From assembly GCA_020161295.1 (NCBI GenBank), contig JAIUOA010000004.1, positions 124,001-188,000 of the forward strand: a DNA stretch of 64,000 nt, in the 5' to 3' direction. Position numbers and translations under genes: made by a program. The first letter of the stretch is position 1; each line of letters opens with the position of its first letter. Source of the DNA: Bacillota bacterium (lineage in GTDB: Bacteria > Bacillota > Clostridia > Peptostreptococcales > Acidaminobacteraceae). Positions 59,928 through 64,000 of this stretch are shown here, one piece after another. Below the pieces are notes generated by a model. The model was not told where the DNA came from, searched no databases, and saw only the letters and a list, made by a program, of their open reading frames with translations.

Positions 59928-60878
59928 ATGGATATTGCAGAAAGGCTCTTAAAACACGACAAGCGTGCAGCTGCCAGGTTGATTTCTATGGTGGAAAATA
60001 AAGATCCTGAGGGACTAAAAATCCTTCAGAATCTTTATTCGCATAGTGGCAAAGCATATGTTGTGGGAATAACTGGACCACCTGGCGCTGGAAAAAGTAC
60101 CTTGACGGACAAACTCGCAAAAGCGCTACGTAAAGAAGGTAAGGAAATCGCAATCATTGCTGTTGACCCAACGTCTCCTTTTACGGGGGGCGCGATATTA
60201 GGTGACCGTGTTCGCATGAACGACTTAAGCACCGATAAAGGGGTGTTTATTAGAAGCATGGGGGCGAGGGGGCATCTTGGTGGAATCTCTGAAGCGACTT
60301 CTGCGGCTGTAAAGATTTTAGATATTTACGGGGTCGATTATATCTTTATTGAGACAGTAGGCGTTGGTCAGTCGGAGATTGATATCGTGAAGAATTGTGA
60401 TACGACATTAATGGTGATGGTCCCAGGGCTGGGTGATGATATCCAGGCCATTAAGGCGGGCGTTATGGAAATCGGAGATGTCTTTGCAGTCAACAAGGCG
60501 GATCGAGACGGCGCAAGCCGAACAGCCAGAGAAATCGAAATGATGTTGGACTTTAATAAAAATGTAGCATGGCGTCCACCTGTAAAAATGGTGGTAGCAG
60601 TTGAAAATCAAGGTGTTGATCAATTACTTGAATCGATAATGGCGCATAAGGACCATCTTATGTCGACAGGAGGTTTCGAATTGAAACGACAGCTCAATGC
60701 AAAGAGTGAAGTTGTAGAGATGATTAAAGAACGTATCGAACACGCCATACTCGATAACTCTCATAATGAAGTCGCATTAGAGCAATATGCGAAGCAAATT
60801 GTTTCTCGTGAGTTAGATCCCTTCACTGTGGTGGAAAACCTGTTTGACAATTATAAATCGGCAGTTTCGATTAAGTAA
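59928..60878 (+). CDS. meaB: MeaB GTPase, methylmalonyl-CoA mutase chaperone
   Basis: A 316-residue G3E-family GTPase that gates cofactor loading and protects the mutase. The P-loop is GITGPPGAGKSTL, followed by VDPTSPFTGGAILGDRVRM, FIETVGVGQSE and VNKADRDGA. An ATG at 59928 with AAAGAGG upstream is chosen; a GTG at 59910 is an alternative that adds six residues. It follows the small subunit closely. Confidence 0.94.
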   Translation: MDIAERLLKHDKRAAARLISMVENKDPEGLKILQNLYSHSGKAYVVGITGPPGAGKSTLTDKLAKALRKEGKEIAIIAVDPTSPFTGGAILGDRVRMNDLSTDKGVFIRSMGARGHLGGISEATSAAVKILDIYGVDYIFIETVGVGQSEIDIVKNCDTTLMVMVPGLGDDIQAIKAGVMEIGDVFAVNKADRDGASRTAREIEMMLDFNKNVAWRPPVKMVVAVENQGVDQLLESIMAHKDHLMSTGGFELKRQLNAKSEVVEMIKERIEHAILDNSHNEVALEQYAKQIVSRELDPFTVVENLFDNYKSAVSIK

Positions 60879-60917
60879 TTAAATGGTTGAACGAGATTAA
60901 TATTATTAAACGGACCG

Positions 60918-60943
60918 TAAATTTGCTTTATTTTACAAATTTA
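60918..60943. promoter_or_regulatory. Inverted repeat between meaB and the epimerase gene
   Basis: TAAATTTG (60918-60925) and CAAATTTA (60936-60943) are perfect arms with a ten-base loop. It lacks a T tract and is A/T-rich, so it may be a weak terminator or an operator for the promoter at 60971. Confidence 0.35.
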
Positions 60944-60970
60944 ATCATGCCCTTTTGTTAATTTGATACG

Positions 60971-60999
60971 TTTACAGTAATGGTTGATACTGTTATGAT
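60971..60999 (+). promoter_or_regulatory. Promoter of the epimerase-decarboxylase genes
   Basis: TTTACA (60971-60976), 17 bases, TATGAT (60994-60999), 23 bases before the ATG at 61023. It suggests the decarboxylase genes can be read apart from the mutase genes. Confidence 0.58.
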
Positions 61000-61022
61000 T
61001 TTTATGTATATGGGGAGGACTT

Positions 61023-61424
61023 ATGAAAGCACTGAAAGTGGATCATATTGGCATTGCAGTCAAAAATATTGAAGAAACACTCGGTTTTTATCAAGATGTA
61101 CTCGGTTTAGAGTTGCAAGGTGTTGAGGTTGTTGAAGATCAAAAGGTTAAAGTGGCTTTTTTACCAGTAGGGGATACTGAAATCGAGCTACTCGAATCTA
61201 CATCAGAAGATGGACCGATTGCTAAATTTATTGAGAAAAATGGCGAAGGTATTCAACACATTGCTTTCAAGGTGGATAATATCGAAGAAGCCATTCAGTA
61301 CATGCTCGAAAAGGGCTTAAAAATGATCGATGAGACGCCAAGATATGGTGCTGGCGGTGCAAAAATAGCATTTGTTCATCCGAAGAGTTCAAACCGCGTG
61401 TTGGTAGAACTCAGCGAAAGATAA
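61023..61424 (+). CDS. mce: Methylmalonyl-CoA epimerase
   Basis: A 133-residue vicinal-oxygen-chelate protein. The metal ligands are seen in VDHIGIAVKNIEETLGFY, GIQHIAFKVDNIEEA and the final VLVEL glutamate. It converts (R)- and (S)-methylmalonyl-CoA, linking mutase and decarboxylase. AGGAC precedes the ATG; GGGGAGG at 61013-61019 is the ribosome site. Confidence 0.95.
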   Translation: MKALKVDHIGIAVKNIEETLGFYQDVLGLELQGVEVVEDQKVKVAFLPVGDTEIELLESTSEDGPIAKFIEKNGEGIQHIAFKVDNIEEAIQYMLEKGLKMIDETPRYGAGGAKIAFVHPKSSNRVLVELSER

Positions 61425-61445
61425 GAAAGGGTTTGGAGGTTTGAA

Positions 61446-62993
61446 ATGTCTGTAAACAAGTTGGATGATTTAAGACAGAAAAAAGCAAAAATCCTTGCTG
61501 GTGGTGGTAAAAGCCGCATTGAGAAACAACATAGTAGCGGGAAGCTCACAGCGAGAGAAAGAATTGATTTGCTTTTTGATGAAGGCACATTTGTAGAGTT
61601 AGATGCCTTTGTAAAACACCGTTGCACGAATTTTGGCATGGAGTCGGTAGACGCACCTGCTGAAGGTGTCATCATCGGTTATGGTAAAGTTGAAGGGCGT
61701 TTGGTATATGCTTATTCTCAAGACTTTACAGTAGTTGGTGGGTCTTTAGGCGAAATGCATGCTGCAAAAATCTGCAAAGCGATGGATAATGCTTTGAAAA
61801 TGGGCTGTCCATTAGTTGGATTAAACGATTCAGGTGGCGCACGTATTCAGGAAGCGGTCGATGCTTTATCGGGCTATGGTAAAATCTTCTTCAGAAATAC
61901 AATCGCATCAGGAGTGATTCCACAAATAACAGCAATTATGGGACCTTGTGCAGGGGGGGCTGTTTATTCACCAGCACTTACTGATTTCGTATTTATGGTC
62001 GATAAAACTTCCCAAATGTTTATTACGGGTCCACAAGTCATCAAAACGGTAACAGGCGAAGAAGTCACAGCAGAAGCACTGGGTGGTGCGATGACACACA
62101 ACGCTGTCAGTGGGGTCGCTCAGTATATGGCGGCAAATGATGAAGCGTGTATTGCAGATATCAGAAGATTGCTTAGCTTCTTACCTTCAAATAATATGGA
62201 AACAGCTCCAGAGTACCTCTGTGATCAAGATATCAACTCCATAAATGAAATGTTGAACGACGTTATTCCAGATAACCCAAATAAGCCTTATGACATGTTT
62301 GATATTATCAAAGTATTAGTGGATCAAGGCGATTATATGGAGTATCAGCCACACTTTGCTAAAAATATAATTACTTGTTTAGCGCGATTAAATGGAAAAA
62401 CAGTAGGGATTATCGCAAACCAGCCTAAAGTACAAGCAGGCTGTTTAGATGTAAATGCATCAGACAAAGCTGGCCGTTTCATCAGAACATGCGACGCATT
62501 TAATATTCCGTTGTTAAATATCGTAGATGTCCCTGGATTCTTACCTGGTACACAGCAAGAGTATGGTGGCATTATCCGCCATGGTGCAAAAATGCTTTAT
62601 GCGTACTGTGAAGCGACAGTACCTAAATTGACATTGATCGTTAGAAAAGCATACGGCGGTGCCTACCTTGCCATGTGTTCAAAAGACCTGGGTGCAGATT
62701 TAGTACTTGCATGGCCTTCTGCTGAAATCGCCGTTATGGGACCTCAAGGTGCAGCTAACATCATCTTTAGAACTGAAATTCAAGAATCTGAAAATCCAGT
62801 TGAAACGAGAGCAAGAGTGATTCAAGAGTACACAGATGAGTTTGCGACACCATACAAAGCAGCTGAAAGAGGTTTTGTAGATGATGTTATCGAACCAGCT
62901 GCAACTAGACCTAGATTGATCGATGCTTTTGATATGCTCGCATCGAAGCGTGAAGTGAGACCAGCAAAAAAACACGGTAATATTCCGTTGTAG
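61446..62993 (+). CDS. mmdA: Methylmalonyl-CoA decarboxylase alpha / acyl-CoA carboxyltransferase subunit
   Basis: A 515-residue carboxyltransferase of the crotonase fold. GKLTARERIDLLFDEGTFVELD, GLNDSGGARIQEAVDALSGYG, IMGPCAGGAVYSPALTDF and MVDKTSQMFITGPQVI are family marks; the C-terminal half has VDVPGFLPGTQQEYGGIIRHGAKML. It transfers the carboxyl group from methylmalonyl-CoA to biotin. With OadG-like, biotin carrier and beta subunits beside it and no biotin carboxylase in view, decarboxylase is favoured over propionyl-CoA carboxylase. Confidence 0.93.
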   Translation: MSVNKLDDLRQKKAKILAGGGKSRIEKQHSSGKLTARERIDLLFDEGTFVELDAFVKHRCTNFGMESVDAPAEGVIIGYGKVEGRLVYAYSQDFTVVGGSLGEMHAAKICKAMDNALKMGCPLVGLNDSGGARIQEAVDALSGYGKIFFRNTIASGVIPQITAIMGPCAGGAVYSPALTDFVFMVDKTSQMFITGPQVIKTVTGEEVTAEALGGAMTHNAVSGVAQYMAANDEACIADIRRLLSFLPSNNMETAPEYLCDQDINSINEMLNDVIPDNPNKPYDMFDIIKVLVDQGDYMEYQPHFAKNIITCLARLNGKTVGIIANQPKVQAGCLDVNASDKAGRFIRTCDAFNIPLLNIVDVPGFLPGTQQEYGGIIRHGAKMLYAYCEATVPKLTLIVRKAYGGAYLAMCSKDLGADLVLAWPSAEIAVMGPQGAANIIFRTEIQESENPVETRARVIQEYTDEFATPYKAAERGFVDDVIEPAATRPRLIDAFDMLASKREVRPAKKHGNIPL

Positions 62994-63008
62994 AGATGAG
63001 GTGATTCA

Positions 63009-63422
63009 ATGCAAGTTTTAGAGAATTTTAAGCATGCGGAATCGTTTGCTCAAATGGAATTGGCAGATAAACTCATCGCTACTGGATATGTAATCGTCCT
63101 TGGCATGGGAATCACGTTTGTCGCGCTGATGCTGATTTGGTTTTTAACGGTTTTGATGTCTAAATTCATCCAACGCGTTGAGTCCAAGCAAGCGATTACT
63201 GAAGTAAAACCAGCTACTGTAGCGACACCTGCTACAGTAACGACAGCAATTGCTAATGACGAGGACGAGAGCGAGTTGATCGCAGTGATAACAGCGGCTA
63301 TTGCTGCTTCGATGAATACTTCGATGCATAATATCGTTGTGACGAATATCCGTAGAGTACCGGACACGACGCCTACATGGGGTAAACTGGGCAGAAGTGA
63401 CGTAATGAATGCTAGATTTTAA
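63009..63422 (+). CDS. OadG-like gamma/delta subunit of the sodium pump decarboxylase
   Basis: A 137-residue protein with one membrane helix (about residues 25-47), a Val/Thr/Ala linker and a C-terminal conserved end with RRVPDTTPTWGKLGR, typical of the small membrane subunit of sodium-translocating decarboxylases. It anchors the soluble parts to the beta subunit. GAGGTG precedes the ATG. Confidence 0.88.
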   Translation: MQVLENFKHAESFAQMELADKLIATGYVIVLGMGITFVALMLIWFLTVLMSKFIQRVESKQAITEVKPATVATPATVTTAIANDEDESELIAVITAAIAASMNTSMHNIVVTNIRRVPDTTPTWGKLGRSDVMNARF

Positions 63423-63436
63423 TTGTGGAGGATATC

Positions 63437-63841
63437 ATGAAAAAGTTTAATATTACAGTTAACGGTAAATCATATGAGGTCGAAGTAGAAGAAATCGGCG
63501 GCGTAATGCCATCTGCACCAGTAAACAGACCAGCTGCGCCTGTTGCAGCACCAACACCAGCGCCTTCAGCTGCGCCAGTTCCTGCGGCAAAACCAGCAGC
63601 GCCTGCACCAGCAGCACCTGTAGCAGGTGGTGAAACAGTGACTTCTCCAATGCCTGGTACAATCTTAGATATTAAGGTTAATGTAGGCGATACAGTTGCG
63701 AGCGGTGCGGTACTCGTTATTCTTGAAGCGATGAAAATGGAAAACGAAATCATGGCACCTGTTGCAGGTAAAGTGGTATCGATCAACGTAAACAAAGGTG
63801 CATCAGTAAATTCAGGGGACGTCTTAGTCGTAATCGGTTAA
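63437..63841 (+). CDS. mmdC: Biotin carboxyl carrier subunit of methylmalonyl-CoA decarboxylase
   Basis: A 134-residue protein. An N-terminal domain of about 30 residues is followed by an Ala/Pro-rich flexible linker (about 30-65) and a biotinyl domain with the biotin lysine in EAMKMEN. It carries the carboxyl group from the alpha subunit to the membrane beta subunit. The ATG at 63437 has GGAGG upstream; the in-frame GTG at 63425 overlaps it. Confidence 0.95.
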   Translation: MKKFNITVNGKSYEVEVEEIGGVMPSAPVNRPAAPVAAPTPAPSAAPVPAAKPAAPAPAAPVAGGETVTSPMPGTILDIKVNVGDTVASGAVLVILEAMKMENEIMAPVAGKVVSINVNKGASVNSGDVLVVIG

Positions 63842-63871
63842 CGGCGATGACTAAATGAAAGGAGATGCATT

Positions 63872-64000
63872 ATGCTTCAAACAATAAAAGACTTTTATTT
63901 GTCCACTGGTTTTGCAAGCATGACCATTTACCAAGGCATCATGATTTTTATATCGTTTGTGTTGCTTTATCTAGCCATTAAAAGAGGATTTGAACCCCTC
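63872..64000 (+). CDS. Sodium-translocating decarboxylase beta subunit, partial (5' end)
   Basis: The first 43 codons of a gene running off the window. ATG at 63872 follows AAAGGAG at 63858-63864. The visible protein has an amphipathic start (MLQTIKDFYLSTGFASMT) and the first membrane helix (IMIFISFVLLYLAIK), then RGFEPL, matching the N-terminus of OadB/MmdB-type beta subunits that couple decarboxylation to sodium export. The cluster order makes this likely. Confidence 0.82.
   Translation, partial: MLQTIKDFYLSTGFASMTIYQGIMIFISFVLLYLAIKRGFEPL

Noticed and set aside
63412..63795. Reverse open frame rich in Gly/Ala opposite the biotin carrier gene
   Set aside because: It mirrors the Ala/Pro-rich linker and biotin domain; composition explains its length.

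Overview
The window looks like a chromosomal segment of an anaerobic, low-to-moderate G+C Firmicute of the class Clostridia. Support comes from strong AGGAGG ribosome binding sites, frequent TTG/GTG starts, a single-chain pyruvate:ferredoxin oxidoreductase, a flavodiiron protein, an arginine deiminase pathway, a sodium-type methylmalonyl-CoA decarboxylase and the Firmicute order purR-spoVG-glmU-prs-pth-mfd. I cannot name the species; an amino-acid-fermenting relative of Fusibacter or Acidaminobacter would fit, but that is inference. No mobile element, phage, CRISPR array or rRNA was seen.

Layout. 1-5310: a probable five-gene operon (zinc-ribbon/HTH DUF2089 protein, SHOCT-like protein, SHOCT-DUF4097 protein, two ABC half-exporters). 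5307-9890: an amidohydrolase, an ApbE flavin transferase lipoprotein, a two-domain FMN-binding lipoprotein, and a small membrane protein with a YbjQ protein. 10235-13476: arcA-arcB-arcC. 13537-17607: a sigma-54 activator with a sigma-54-type promoter, followed by a second such promoter driving a FabH-like thiolase-fold enzyme and a CoA-transferase. 17660-26799: flavodiiron protein, PFOR with a Rex-like operator, aldo/keto reductase with ferredoxin tail, an Mpv17-like membrane protein and a beta-CASP hydrolase. 26958-32813: glycoside-hydrolase-like protein, pyrE, trmB, cls, lspA and an LCP protein. 32922-55043: the conserved housekeeping block murC (reverse), purR, spoVG, glmU, prs, pth, mfd, prsA, a MurJ-like flippase, mazG, hup, rqcP, divIC-like, ppx, tRNA-Asp, tRNA-Thr, tldD, tldE, tilS, ftsH. 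55183-57582: thioesterase, two-subunit fumarase, methyltransferase. 57803-64000: methylmalonyl-CoA mutase (two subunits), MeaB, epimerase and decarboxylase subunits, running off the window in the beta subunit.

Metabolically the genes fit together. Arginine is converted to ornithine with ATP gain. Pyruvate is oxidised to acetyl-CoA by PFOR. Fumarase, methylmalonyl-CoA mutase, epimerase and the biotin-dependent decarboxylase are the parts of a succinate-to-propionate route that conserves energy as a sodium gradient. Flavin-bearing lipoproteins, the flavodiiron protein and the Rex-like site point to redox control. Sporulation genes that often sit in this housekeeping block in Bacillus (spoVT, yabP, yabQ, spoIIE) are not here, although spoVG keeps a textbook sigma-H promoter.

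The most interesting candidates are the SHOCT-linked regulator/exporter operon, the sigma-54-controlled thiolase/CoA-transferase pair with an altered catalytic triad, a TTTGACAGTAA motif shared upstream of three redox genes, and perfect palindromes in the hup promoter and upstream of the mutase operon.
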